Shown here: positions 21,134-29,112 of the stretch, one piece after another
Numbering within the stretch: the stretch's first letter is position 1
Layout: every line of letters begins with the position of its first letter
From: a virus
Reading direction: 5' to 3' (one strand)
IMG/VR virus record: IMGVR_UViG_3300037493_003812
Span: 1 to 56,550 of that record
DNA: 56,550 nt
The notes under the pieces: model-generated
Databases searched by the model: none
What the model was told of the DNA's origin: nothing
What the model saw: the letters and a program-made list of their open reading frames with translations, nothing else
Position numbers and translations under genes: made by a program

Positions 21134-21982
21134 TTTCTTTTCCCTAGTAAGTTTATGAGAGGCTTTATGACAGTCCGTGCAAAGGGTAATTCCATTGCTT
21201 GTGTCCCATAATAAAGAACATTGTATTGCATCTTCAATTGTTTGTATATGATATTCTTCTTTTATGATAGCAAAATGCTTAATATGATGACAGTGCAGAT
21301 CGTTACGTTTTAGTTGACACATTTGACAACGATAACTGTCTCGTTTAAAACACTCATTTCTCCATAAGTCATATTCACTGCAATGTCGGATTAACAAATT
21401 TAATGAAGTTACGCCACCCTTCCAAGCGTGATTATCTTCCCCACGTTTGGCATTAGCTCTTATTTTAGCTTTATGTTCTTCGCTAAGTGGTTTTCCTCTG
21501 TGGGAATCCCCTATTTTCTTTTTTATTTTTTCTGTTCGAACATAAGTTACTCTACCAACTAGAGTCGCAGAAATTTTATCTCTCACATCTTGTGATACAG
21601 TTTTACCTTCATGTCCTTTTGATATAGCCGCTCTAGTTTCAGCAGAAAGATGCTTACCATAATTTGGATGGTTTTCACCACGTCGAAGATCAGAAAGTTT
21701 CTGTTTAAGCTCTGGAGAAGCTTTGCATCCTCGATGCTTGGCCGCTATTTTTTCTTTCGTCTCGTCAGAACAGTGACGACCATAATTTGGGCTATCTTGT
21801 CCGCTCTTGCCATACATAGCATTATTTTCACCAGAGCTTGCACAGGACCTGCAACTTTTCCCACTTTTATTAGCGTTATATAATGCTTTTTTGCAAGAGT
21901 ATGACATGACTTTATCGCATGTAGGGCAATTGCGAATAAACGCAATTGTTTGCTCTGTTAGTGCAGGTTGCTCGTCAATCAT
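20810..21982 (-). CDS. HNH/NUMOD3 endonuclease fused to phage protein
   Basis: Residues 50-190 are NUMOD3-type DNA-binding repeats (GENNAMYGK, GQDSPNYGR, GENHPNYGK). Residues 215-278 are an HNH core (YRCQMCQ, HCHHIKHF, NGITLCTDCHKASH). From residue 284 the reading frame continues into a 107-residue helical phage protein (MTDEQVKTETTEFKPKLYKL...). The 390-residue ORF starts MIDEQPALTEQ, resembling that protein's own start. The endonuclease seems inserted at the 5' end of a host gene. An internal ATG at 21133 with AGGG upstream could express the host part alone. Confidence 0.85.
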   Translation of the reverse strand: MIDEQPALTEQTIAFIRNCPTCDKVMSYSCKKALYNANKSGKSCRSCASSGENNAMYGKSGQDSPNYGRHCSDETKEKIAAKHRGCKASPELKQKLSDLRRGENHPNYGKHLSAETRAAISKGHEGKTVSQDVRDKISATLVGRVTYVRTEKIKKKIGDSHRGKPLSEEHKAKIRANAKRGEDNHAWKGGVTSLNLLIRHCSEYDLWRNECFKRDSYRCQMCQLKRNDLHCHHIKHFAIIKEEYHIQTIEDAIQCSLLWDTSNGITLCTDCHKASHKLTREKKMTDEQVKTETTEFKPKLYKLDDNVIGMVRELVQLSLLTGTNLVDHMRTMVVEPHPEDSRFLTLSPGFVESYNRMVASLNEQAEAQMKLAEQNLAGGPEGAAPIQLDA

Positions 21983-21989
21983 ATCACGT

Positions 21990-22076
21990 CTATTGCATAC
22001 AATGAACTGTATAAATTATAACAGCGTAGATAAATATAATTACGCCCCAGACCGGGTCTTTTTCATCTGAATCCAT
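21990..22076 (-). CDS. Single-span micro-peptide, 28 aa
   Basis: MDSDEKDPVWGVIIFIYAVI plus a short end: acidic N-terminus, one hydrophobic helix. Lies just before the HNH gene. No clear SD. Confidence 0.45.
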   Translation of the reverse strand: MDSDEKDPVWGVIIFIYAVIIYTVHCMQ

Positions 22077-22091
22077 ATGATTAACTATTAT

Positions 22092-22247
22092 TCAATTAAA
22101 GACGCTGATATAGATTATGCCGGCCAATGCAACAACAGCATAGACAATCCCTTGCATAACCATATAATTAATATTATCTTGCTGATTCTCTTGAACTGAG
22201 GCCGCATGTGAATTGAAACGTTTTTGAGCCAGCGTTAGTTTTCTCAT
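22092..22247 (-). CDS. Small membrane protein, 51 aa
   Basis: MRKLTLAQKRFNSHAASVQE is a basic/amphipathic start; residues 30-50 form a membrane helix (GIVYAVVALAGIIYISV). AAGGA 7 nt before the ATG. Follows the actin-like gene at some distance. Confidence 0.65.
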   Translation of the reverse strand: MRKLTLAQKRFNSHAASVQENQQDNINYMVMQGIVYAVVALAGIIYISVFN

Positions 22248-22386
22248 AATTTATTCCTTTTCCAGGGCAAAAAACGATGCCGATATCTATTCTATCAATC
22301 GGCACGTCCTTTTATAATTAGCCGGCTACATTTAAATATTCCTATAATATTTTAATGCTATCATAAAGCCCTAGCAAAATAAGGGT

Positions 22387-23415
22387 TTACAGATGGGCAG
22401 CGATGAAGCAACCTCTGGCTACTGCATGCAACGGATCAGCGGCATGACGAACTTCCTTGATATCACAAGGGAACTCATTCTCTTCAAGCTTCTTAGCAAA
22501 AGTCTCGACAAAGCCCTTGGCCTGCGAAGTGCCTCCACCAACTACAATCGGTAGAGCATTCTTGAACTTTGGGAGGTCCTTATGATTAGTAAGAGCCGCC
22601 GCTAGCTGTTTAGTCGTATAATCAATCAATCGCTCATAGTAAGCTGAAACAGCCGCAAGAATTTGATTGTCATTCGGTTGACCAATGACAAACTCGCCTG
22701 ACTCCTTCTCAGATTGAACCACGCTATCCGTTTGGCCAGTGGCGACCGCTGACATTCTATCAATCCAGTCGCCGCTCTTTGTTGTAGAGAACGTCAGGAC
22801 TGGTTCGCCTGTAAGCATAACACAAACGTTAACCATTCCAGCTCCCCAAGAGAGAGCAACACCTGTATAGTCATCCTTCTCTAACTCAGAGTAGCAAAGT
22901 GCTTCTGCTTCGTTAATAGACTTAGGTTCATAGCCCAGTTCCGCCAGGACCTTCTTTACTACGTCCTCATGATAGCCAACGTCAAACTCTTCATCCTCTT
23001 GATCGATGGGCTGTGCGGGGATACAGAAGACAATTTTCTCACCAGGTTCAGCCGCTGGTGTAGTGACCTCTTTAAGAATATAGGTGAGGATTTTACGAGC
23101 ATCCTTTTCTTTACTGGAAACTACACCACGAAACATAGGACGCTTAACGCTATCATTACGTTCTACGGCTTTCTCGATGGCATCTTTACCGAGGATAATG
23201 AAAGAACCATCGGAGTCTTTAACGAAGGTCTTACCTGCGAGACCTTTTTCAATCATTTTGGCAGCGATTGGAGTGGCCGGCTTAATGATGTAAAATGCGT
23301 CTCTAAAATCCTTATATTGAACGGTGCCGTCATCCTGCTCACTGGCTAAGACCACGAAACTAGTTCCTACGTCTAGACCTTTTCCTAATTTAGTCATTGG
23401 TGTTTTCTTTCTCAT
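22387..23415 (-). CDS. Actin-like ATPase, 342 aa
   Basis: Phosphate-1 loop GKGLDVGTSFVVLA (about 12-25), a phosphate-2-like GVALSWGAGMVNVCVM (about 195-210) and adenosine-site VVGGGTSQAKGF (about 290-301) are the three landmarks of the actin/Hsp70 fold. Length fits ParM/Alp/MreB-type proteins. It could polymerise to segregate or position phage DNA, but filament formation is inference. The next gene upstream encodes a membrane-anchored protein, a possible partner. An alternative start is the ATG at 23397. Confidence 0.8.
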   Translation of the reverse strand: MRKKTPMTKLGKGLDVGTSFVVLASEQDDGTVQYKDFRDAFYIIKPATPIAAKMIEKGLAGKTFVKDSDGSFIILGKDAIEKAVERNDSVKRPMFRGVVSSKEKDARKILTYILKEVTTPAAEPGEKIVFCIPAQPIDQEDEEFDVGYHEDVVKKVLAELGYEPKSINEAEALCYSELEKDDYTGVALSWGAGMVNVCVMLTGEPVLTFSTTKSGDWIDRMSAVATGQTDSVVQSEKESGEFVIGQPNDNQILAAVSAYYERLIDYTTKQLAAALTNHKDLPKFKNALPIVVGGGTSQAKGFVETFAKKLEENEFPCDIKEVRHAADPLHAVARGCFIAAHL

Positions 23416-23428
23416 TGATTACTTTCTG

Positions 23429-23842
23429 CTATCTATTCTTTAACATTGACAGTTTAGAGACATTCGCACTTAATTCGTTATCCGTGACGGTCGTTGTTGT
23501 TCCTAGTTCGGTAGCAAACTTCTTCTCTAGACTATCAGTTTTTAGTTCAGATATAAACTTTCTATCGTCAATTTCTATTTTGGGTTTACTGAAAACTGCC
23601 GGATCACCATAACGAGGCATTGATTGATAACTTATCTGCTCAATAGGAGCATTTTTAGATTTAGTCGTTAGATAGTCGGCAAGAGCATCTATTACTAAAT
23701 GAAGGTCCTGTGAAGACTTCATTGGTGGTCTTACAGAAAAGTCTTGTTTAGCCGGCAATAACTTCTTCGCTATATCATTCAGCCGGGCTATAATATAACC
23801 CAAACTAAACACAACGAAATAACTAGAAATTAACAATGCCAT
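23429..23842 (-). CDS. Membrane-anchored protein, 137 aa
   Basis: MALLISSYFVVFSLGYIIAR forms an N-terminal membrane helix. The rest is a charged cytoplasmic-type domain with helix DLHLVIDALADYLTTK and a Lys/Thr-rich C-terminus. Lies 13 bp upstream of the actin-like gene, so probably co-transcribed. Function unknown. Confidence 0.75.
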   Translation of the reverse strand: MALLISSYFVVFSLGYIIARLNDIAKKLLPAKQDFSVRPPMKSSQDLHLVIDALADYLTTKSKNAPIEQISYQSMPRYGDPAVFSKPKIEIDDRKFISELKTDSLEKKFATELGTTTTVTDNELSANVSKLSMLKNR

Positions 23843-23857
23843 TTATTTATATATTGC

Positions 23858-24343
23858 TCACTCAGTAGATTTAGCAAAACGCTCTCTATAACAACTTTCA
23901 TGCACTACCGGATTCCCAGATTCCAATACTTCTTTCGTTACTGGCATATCCAGTGGCTTATTACAGATAGCACATGATACAACGCTGTCATGCTGTTCTT
24001 TAGCCGCCGCAATTCGCCGAGCTAGCATCTCAGCGTGCCCTAATCCGCTTTCTACTGGTTCACTATCTTTCTGGAGTCCTAGAAGACCATAGCCAATGAT
24101 ATCCGACCAGGCATCAATCTTTCCTTCATTAACAGGAAGATTACTGGCATTACCTATTCGCTTAAGTTTATCGAAGATACGAACAATGCAAAGCGCATCC
24201 GTATAAGCATCAGCTGGAATTCCATTAGGATAAATCAGTTTAAGAAACTCTCCGCTGACGTTAAAGGAATTACCATATTGCTTGTTTTTGCTATCAACAA
24301 GTTTCCCGATTTTGGTTGCTAATTTCTCATACTTGTCGCTCAT
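23858..24343 (-). CDS. DUF1599-like nucleotide-associated protein, 161 aa
   Basis: IGKLVDSKNKQYGNSFNVSG, then FLKLIYPNGIP, VRIFDKLKRIG and DAWSDIIGYGLLGL follow the DUF1599 pattern (also called nucleotide modification associated domain 1), an all-helical MazG-like domain found in phages with unusual DNA bases. A CAIC...HESC pair near the C-terminus may bind zinc. The role is inferred from the family only. Confidence 0.75.
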   Translation of the reverse strand: MSDKYEKLATKIGKLVDSKNKQYGNSFNVSGEFLKLIYPNGIPADAYTDALCIVRIFDKLKRIGNASNLPVNEGKIDAWSDIIGYGLLGLQKDSEPVESGLGHAEMLARRIAAAKEQHDSVVSCAICNKPLDMPVTKEVLESGNPVVHESCYRERFAKSTE

Positions 24344-24345
24344 AT

Positions 24346-24561
24346 TCAGTCTTCTTTCTTCTTGTTTTTAGCTTTCAGCTTATCTTCAATGGCAAGAGTT
24401 CGTTCTACACACGTCATCTCATCCTTACAAGCCCAAATATCAATATAACCCTCTTCCCTGTCAATCAGTGCAGTTCCTCGTTGAAGCTTATTCTCTTCTC
24501 CGACCGTCTTGCACCATTGACATGGATGCTTCGCTTTTGTGTTCTTTTTAATTGCCGGCAT
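24346..24561 (-). CDS. Small Cys-containing protein, 71 aa
   Basis: Lys-rich start MPAIKKNTKAKHPCQWCKTV, then ALIDREEGYIDIWACKDEMT and a basic helix to the end. CxxC...C...C suggests a zinc knuckle. Two bases from its neighbour at 24343. Unknown function. Confidence 0.7.
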   Translation of the reverse strand: MPAIKKNTKAKHPCQWCKTVGEENKLQRGTALIDREEGYIDIWACKDEMTCVERTLAIEDKLKAKNKKKED

Positions 24562-24566
24562 AATAG

Positions 24567-26357
24567 CTATTCCCTTGGACTCGTAATATTACCATTTTCA
24601 TCCACAAAACCAAATGCTCTAAGCGTATGCTCAAATGGCTTTCCTTCAATCGAAGCAACCTGCTTAAGCATTTCTCCCGCTATCTCCCTAATTTCCAGCT
24701 GAGCATGCTTCGAATACCTGAGATTAAGGAAATGAGCAAAACTTCTAAAATTAAACATAACATCAATCGTTAGCTGATTCCCATAGGGTAGATATAGTCG
24801 AGCACTTTCCTTCGCTCGCTTTCTGTCCATACCACTAGCCACTAACCGTCCTAGACATTCGTGATAAGCTTTTAGACTATTCTCCATATGCTCGACGTAT
24901 CTAGCAACCTCTACGTTGTTCCAGTCCTGTGGAACGTAATACTTGTCATCCTTAAGTTCCTTATATCGAGCACTATTATGAACGACAACCCCGTTTGCTA
25001 CAAAATTTTTCCATTTACCAGCTATTTCAATATCAAAAGTTTTTTCCTCTTTTAACTCTTCAATTGACACAATTTTAGAATAATTCGCAGACAGTTTTTT
25101 CCCAATTCTTTTTTTTCTAGGCTTCCAGCAAGGCTTGAATTCTTCACTCAATACTTTATCTGCGAAAGATTTTTCTATCTCTTCTGTTTTGTGTATAGAG
25201 TGATGACAATTTTCACAAACAGTTATTAAGTTGTTAAATTCATATGCCAAATTTTCATCGGCGCCGACAGGAACAATGTGATGGGCGTGTAATGTAGAAC
25301 TTCCATTACCACACTCTTGGCATGTCCAATTAAACTTTTCATGAACACGCCGGGCATTTCTAGTTGTCCAAACTCCTATCAAGGATCTCTCCTTTGTTAT
25401 TCCACCCCTCCAAAAATGTGATTTGGATCCGGAGCTTGCTTTCCCTTGTGCTCGGCGTATTTGTAAACTCTCTTCGCTTAAATTTAAGGTGTATCCTTTG
25501 ATATTTTTATTCCAAGGGATACCCTCCTTTTTAAAATCCTTATTTAAATCAAGCTTAAAAAGAGCTTTGTGTATGTACCCCCACTTCTTACAAAGTTCAT
25601 ATTTTATTCCAGACTTTAACGCAAATTCTTTCATTGTAAATTCGTGAGACTGTGCAAAGTATTCAGGAAACGTCCAAGGACGGGAAGGAACATGTGTTTT
25701 AATGCCGTTTGTGGCGACCTCGACACCTACCCGAAGTGTTTTATCGGAAATAGTTGACCACCCATTTCGTGTATATACCCTATGATCTTTTGAGCACTTT
25801 AACACTTTTCCATCTGATAGCGTTATTTTATAAACCAATTTTTGGCCAGAGCAAGTAATGTCCTTAACGTGCGAATATTCGAAAACATTTGTTTCTTCAT
25901 TTAAGACACGAATTTTCATTCGTTGTAATCTTTTTCTTTGATAATCAATCTCTGCCTTAGATGTTGAATTGTTGCGACCAGTATTCCATTTCTGGTATAA
26001 ATCTTCAATTTTAAAACGAAGCTTCGGAGTGGCCTGATCGTTGGTGTTAACGAATGTTATTTCGCTTGAACCATCCAAACATTCACTATTGATAGAGACC
26101 CCAATTCTATGTTTTAGCAAATGAATATGGGAATCCAAAGAGGTGGTGGCTAGAAAATGAAGGCTACTCTTCTCAAAGGGAGAGTGATGATTATTTTCAG
26201 CCAGCATCTTTAGAAGAGCTGGAATACGAGCTACTTTTTCTGGCGTAAGTTCTCTTGAAGTGGAGGTCCACGCAGAACACGCATGTTCACTATCGCCACC
26301 GTAGGTTCCAAGAATTTCGACAGTATTTTGATGTGCTAATTTAATTGCTGTAGTCAT
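24567..26357 (-). CDS. thyX: ThyX, FAD-dependent thymidylate synthase, with intein
   Basis: The exteins (about 92 + 135 residues, 227 aa) form a full ThyX: STSRELTPEKVARIPALLKM, HSPFEKSSLHFLA, and the ThyX motif KHRIGVSINSE/SARYKEL. It methylates dUMP to dTMP using FAD and methylene-tetrahydrofolate. The intein (separate entry) splits the signature motif, so no active enzyme forms without splicing. I prefer the ATG at 26357, 6 nt after TATAAT, over the in-frame ATG at 26381, which would start upstream of that box. Confidence 0.95.
   Translation of the reverse strand: MTTAIKLAHQNTVEILGTYGGDSEHACSAWTSTSRELTPEKVARIPALLKMLAENNHHSPFEKSSLHFLATTSLDSHIHLLKHRIGVSINSECLDGSSEITFVNTNDQATPKLRFKIEDLYQKWNTGRNNSTSKAEIDYQRKRLQRMKIRVLNEETNVFEYSHVKDITCSGQKLVYKITLSDGKVLKCSKDHRVYTRNGWSTISDKTLRVGVEVATNGIKTHVPSRPWTFPEYFAQSHEFTMKEFALKSGIKYELCKKWGYIHKALFKLDLNKDFKKEGIPWNKNIKGYTLNLSEESLQIRRAQGKASSGSKSHFWRGGITKERSLIGVWTTRNARRVHEKFNWTCQECGNGSSTLHAHHIVPVGADENLAYEFNNLITVCENCHHSIHKTEEIEKSFADKVLSEEFKPCWKPRKKRIGKKLSANYSKIVSIEELKEEKTFDIEIAGKWKNFVANGVVVHNSARYKELKDDKYYVPQDWNNVEVARYVEHMENSLKAYHECLGRLVASGMDRKRAKESARLYLPYGNQLTIDVMFNFRSFAHFLNLRYSKHAQLEIREIAGEMLKQVASIEGKPFEHTLRAFGFVDENGNITSPRE
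24975..26081 (-). mobile_element. Intein with HNH endonuclease, 369 aa
   Basis: Starts CLDGSSEITFVNTND, block B VLKCSKDHRVYTRNG, ends FVANGVVVHN before Ser+1: all splicing residues are standard. The endonuclease is HNH (CQECGNGSSTLHAHHIVPVG, ITVCENCHHSIH) rather than LAGLIDADG, an uncommon intein type. Confidence 0.9.
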
Positions 26358-26363
26358 TGGTCT

Positions 26364-26369
26364 ATTATA
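26364..26369 (-). promoter_or_regulatory. -10 box of thyX
   Basis: TATAAT with the ATG 6 nt downstream as in the leaderless set, but no TTTAAA at 17 nt. Confidence 0.55.
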
Positions 26370-26396
26370 GAATGCCGGCATTAAAAGATATACCGA

Positions 26397-26744
26397 CTAG
26401 ACAACTTCTATTGTTTCAATTTCCTCAGCTAATAAAGTATAAACCCGCTCACGTCTCTCCCCATTACGAACCTTAAAACAACCAATTTCTAATAATAATA
26501 AACCATTAAGATTTTTCTTCAAGAGGATGGTACCAATAAGTTGCCGGCTTTCTAAATCATCCTCATCAAATCTTAAACTCATCGAACCACTCGGATCAAT
26601 AAATCCACTCTTCTTTGGATCCCTAAACTTCAATCTAGCCGTTGAACCAATCTGTAACTTAGCTAACTGCTCCCTCATGGAAACTGTCTTCTTTGGTGTC
26701 TTCTTAAAGAAGCTCAGAAAATTGTTCATAACTAATGATGGCAT
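26397..26744 (-). CDS. Unknown protein, about 115 aa
   Basis: A basic N-terminus (NNFLSFFKKTPKKT), then GSTARLKFRDPKKSGFI and beta strands to the end (VYTLLAEEIETIEVV). An ATG at 26729 would remove the first five residues. Divergent from the exonuclease gene at 26773. No domain recognised. Confidence 0.65.
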   Translation of the reverse strand: MPSLVMNNFLSFFKKTPKKTVSMREQLAKLQIGSTARLKFRDPKKSGFIDPSGSMSLRFDEDDLESRQLIGTILLKKNLNGLLLLEIGCFKVRNGERRERVYTLLAEEIETIEVV

Positions 26745-26772
26745 AAGAATATTCTACAGCATACTTATCATC

Positions 26773-27573
26773 ATGAAAAATTTATTAGAGCATTTTATCA
26801 ATCTTGAAATTAAAAAGTTATTAGCCGAAGGCCAAGTAGAAAAACGTAAGCTAAATCTTGGTGAAATCGTAACTAAATTCAAAAACAAGACATTCATCTT
26901 TTTTGATACAGAAACAACCGGACTTGATCCAAAAAGAGATTTCGCTCTAATCACTGAAATAGCAGGCATCGCCTATAATAGCAATACCGGCGAATGTCTC
27001 GGTGAATACAATGCTAAATCTAGATTGACAGAACCAGTCTACTCAAGAATGAAACACGAAAAAGAAGAGCAGGTCGCCGGAAACTGGCCGCCAACTAAAC
27101 CAACAATCGAAGATATCTTCAAAATGACCAACTACTACGAACAGTCAGCCCCATATGTTCACGAAGAACAATTACTAACAGAATTCGTTGACTTCGTAAA
27201 TGACTTCGCTGATAAATCTCCAATATTAGTCGCTCATAATGCCCGCTTTGATATGTATTATATCGGTAAAGCCTTAAGCCGCCACAAACTTCCAAGAATG
27301 TATCGCTACCCTGTTCTAGACACCAAAGCTCTCACACAGAATTACCTCTTTCCACTCCTCACTAAACTACAAAATAGCAAAGACCCAGAAGTTCAAAAAC
27401 TCTTAGTCTCACTTAGACCAGCCAAAAAATTCATGAACCGACTCGGCAATCTAGGCGACGGCTTTGAAATCTCTACTGAACATTGGCACTCAGCTATAGC
27501 CGATACTGAACAATTGGCCGGTATTCTCGCCGCTATTATCAGCTTCATGGATAGACATCAAGACTCAGTTTGA
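26773..27573 (+). CDS. DEDDh 3'-5' exonuclease, 266 aa
   Basis: Exo I FFDTETTGLDP (about 40-50), Exo II HNARFDMYYIG (about 157-167) and Exo III HSAIADTEQLAG (about 239-250) define a DnaQ/RNase T-like nuclease with catalytic Asp, Glu, Asp and His. It may proofread, trim or degrade host DNA. The frame is open further upstream, but the ATG at 26773 gives the compact protein. One of the few plus-strand genes. Confidence 0.9.
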   Translation: MKNLLEHFINLEIKKLLAEGQVEKRKLNLGEIVTKFKNKTFIFFDTETTGLDPKRDFALITEIAGIAYNSNTGECLGEYNAKSRLTEPVYSRMKHEKEEQVAGNWPPTKPTIEDIFKMTNYYEQSAPYVHEEQLLTEFVDFVNDFADKSPILVAHNARFDMYYIGKALSRHKLPRMYRYPVLDTKALTQNYLFPLLTKLQNSKDPEVQKLLVSLRPAKKFMNRLGNLGDGFEISTEHWHSAIADTEQLAGILAAIISFMDRHQDSV

Positions 27574-27716
27574 TTAGCCTCTAACTCAGCTATTTTCTTT
27601 CTTAATTCGTCAATTTCGTCAAAAAGAAGATTAATAGCTATATCGGCAGGCCCAGATTTATATCTTGCCGTCTTTCGAATCCTGGCTTCCCACTTGTCAT
27701 CAAACGTAATACCCAT
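27558..27716 (-). CDS. Small coiled-coil protein, 52 aa
   Basis: The ATG at 27716 follows GGAGAAATA, an ideal SD; a TTG at 27782 is less likely. MGITFDDKWEARIRKTARYK, then INLLFDEIDELRKKIAELEA, a heptad helix. Overlaps the end of the convergent exonuclease gene by 16 bp. Confidence 0.65.
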   Translation of the reverse strand: MGITFDDKWEARIRKTARYKSGPADIAINLLFDEIDELRKKIAELEANQTES

Positions 27717-27796
27717 TATTTCTCCGTTATAAGTGTGTTGTTCATCTCGTAATACGTATGGCACTCCCGGGATATTTCGCAACCCAAATACAAAAA

Positions 27797-27822
27797 GGCC
27801 CGGTCATTTTACTGACCGGGCC
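27797..27822. terminator. Bidirectional terminator
   Basis: GGCCCGGTCA-loop-TGACCGGGCC with A-run before and T-run after; serves the DNA ligase gene on the minus strand. Confidence 0.9.
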
Positions 27823-27853
27823 TTTTATTCTTTCTGGATGCGCCTAGCTTAAA

Positions 27854-29005
27854 TCATTCGTAATTGCGGACTACAATTCCTACGCAAAAGCGTGGCAATG
27901 GCGGCGTGCTGTTAGTCATCCCCTGGTACCGAACAGTCAGCATCTGCCCAATGTAGTTTGCAGGGTTCTTGAGAATCGGCTTAAGCGTTTCAAGACTTCC
28001 CTCCATCTTACAGTCAAAGCGTCCACCCTGCTTCGTCTGACAAACGAAGATAGCACACTCAGCCATACGTCCCCGGCCAGGACGAACACCGACAATCTCA
28101 AACTCTGCATCATCGAAGCTCTTGATCTTTTGAAGATTATAGGACCGCTTCGTCTCATAGACGCTGTTCGTATTGCGAACCATCGTGCCCTCATATCCAG
28201 CCGCACGGTCGTCCGTAAAGTATTGCATAAGCTCTTCAATGCCCGCAACCTCACGAGTCGTCACGTAGACCAAAGGCTCGCCACAGAGCGCTACAACGCC
28301 CGCTAGAATGGTAGAGCGCTCAGCGAAATACGTCCCAATCTTCGTGTTGCTCAGCGAGTCTGCCACAATGTCATAGCAATGATACTGCACGACCTCATGG
28401 CCAGCCTTCGCCGTCACTTGCCGAACAAAGGAAACAATCTGCTCAAAATTCGTCTTGAACGCATGATTGTAAAGCTCACCGTCCAGAATCATATTGCGAT
28501 TCGGGAACGCCGCTTCAATTGCACGGTTGATATGCGGAACGCCCGTGATAAGCTTACGGGTACGAGTCCAAAGCTTACAGACGCCATTGGCGAGCATAGC
28601 GATACAACGAATACCATCCAGCTTCGGCTGGCAATAAGCGGGAAACGTGATCTTCTTGGCCTGCTCGGCATACTTATGGGCGAGCATTGGCTCAATTCCA
28701 CCCGCAACGAATTGAGCATCGCTCTCGCCAGCGTTAGCAGAGGCGAGGGTCTTACAATAACCAGTCTTAAGCTTCTTCTCCCACTGGGACTGAGCCTCAA
28801 AGACGGCCTGCTCGGCTGCGGTAGTTGCGTTCTTACGCCCGGCGTTCTTACCGGAGGCGATGGTTTCCTGAATGGACTGCATCTTGCCGCCCATCTTACC
28901 ATAGGTCTTATGGATGACGTTGCTAACGACGGAAATGGCCCAGGTCTGGATGGTACCGTTGGAATTCTGCGAATAGAGGGGAGCGAACTGCGTGGTGTTT
29001 GACAT
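27854..29005 (-). CDS. ATP-dependent DNA ligase with WGR domain, 383 aa
   Basis: Residues 15-85 form a WGR-like domain (TWAISVVSNVIHKTYGKMGG). The ligase core has motif I CQPKLDGIRC (Lys128), DGELYNH (III), YEGTMVRN (IV) and NLQKIKSF (V), followed by an OB-fold end. It seals nicks in phage replication or repair. Leaderless: ATG 6 nt from the -10. A complete gene of normal phage length. Confidence 0.95.
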   Translation of the reverse strand: MSNTTQFAPLYSQNSNGTIQTWAISVVSNVIHKTYGKMGGKMQSIQETIASGKNAGRKNATTAAEQAVFEAQSQWEKKLKTGYCKTLASANAGESDAQFVAGGIEPMLAHKYAEQAKKITFPAYCQPKLDGIRCIAMLANGVCKLWTRTRKLITGVPHINRAIEAAFPNRNMILDGELYNHAFKTNFEQIVSFVRQVTAKAGHEVVQYHCYDIVADSLSNTKIGTYFAERSTILAGVVALCGEPLVYVTTREVAGIEELMQYFTDDRAAGYEGTMVRNTNSVYETKRSYNLQKIKSFDDAEFEIVGVRPGRGRMAECAIFVCQTKQGGRFDCKMEGSLETLKPILKNPANYIGQMLTVRYQGMTNSTPPLPRFCVGIVVRNYE

Positions 29006-29011
29006 GCTTAT

Positions 29012-29040
29012 ATTATACCAGGATTATTCCATAATTTCAA
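29012..29040 (-). promoter_or_regulatory. Leaderless promoter for DNA ligase
   Basis: -35 TTGAAA, 17-nt spacer, TGGTATAAT; ATG 6 nt downstream. Confidence 0.85.
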
Positions 29041-29051
29041 CCAATTAAAAA

Positions 29052-29092
29052 ATAAAAAAGCCGCTCTCTTTCTTGAAGAAAACGGCTCATTT
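29052..29092 (-). terminator. Terminator after 29113-29862
   Basis: AGCCG...CGGCT stem followed on the minus strand by TTTTTT. Confidence 0.8.
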
Positions 29093-29112
29093 TATAGGGG
29101 TTTTAGTGAAAT

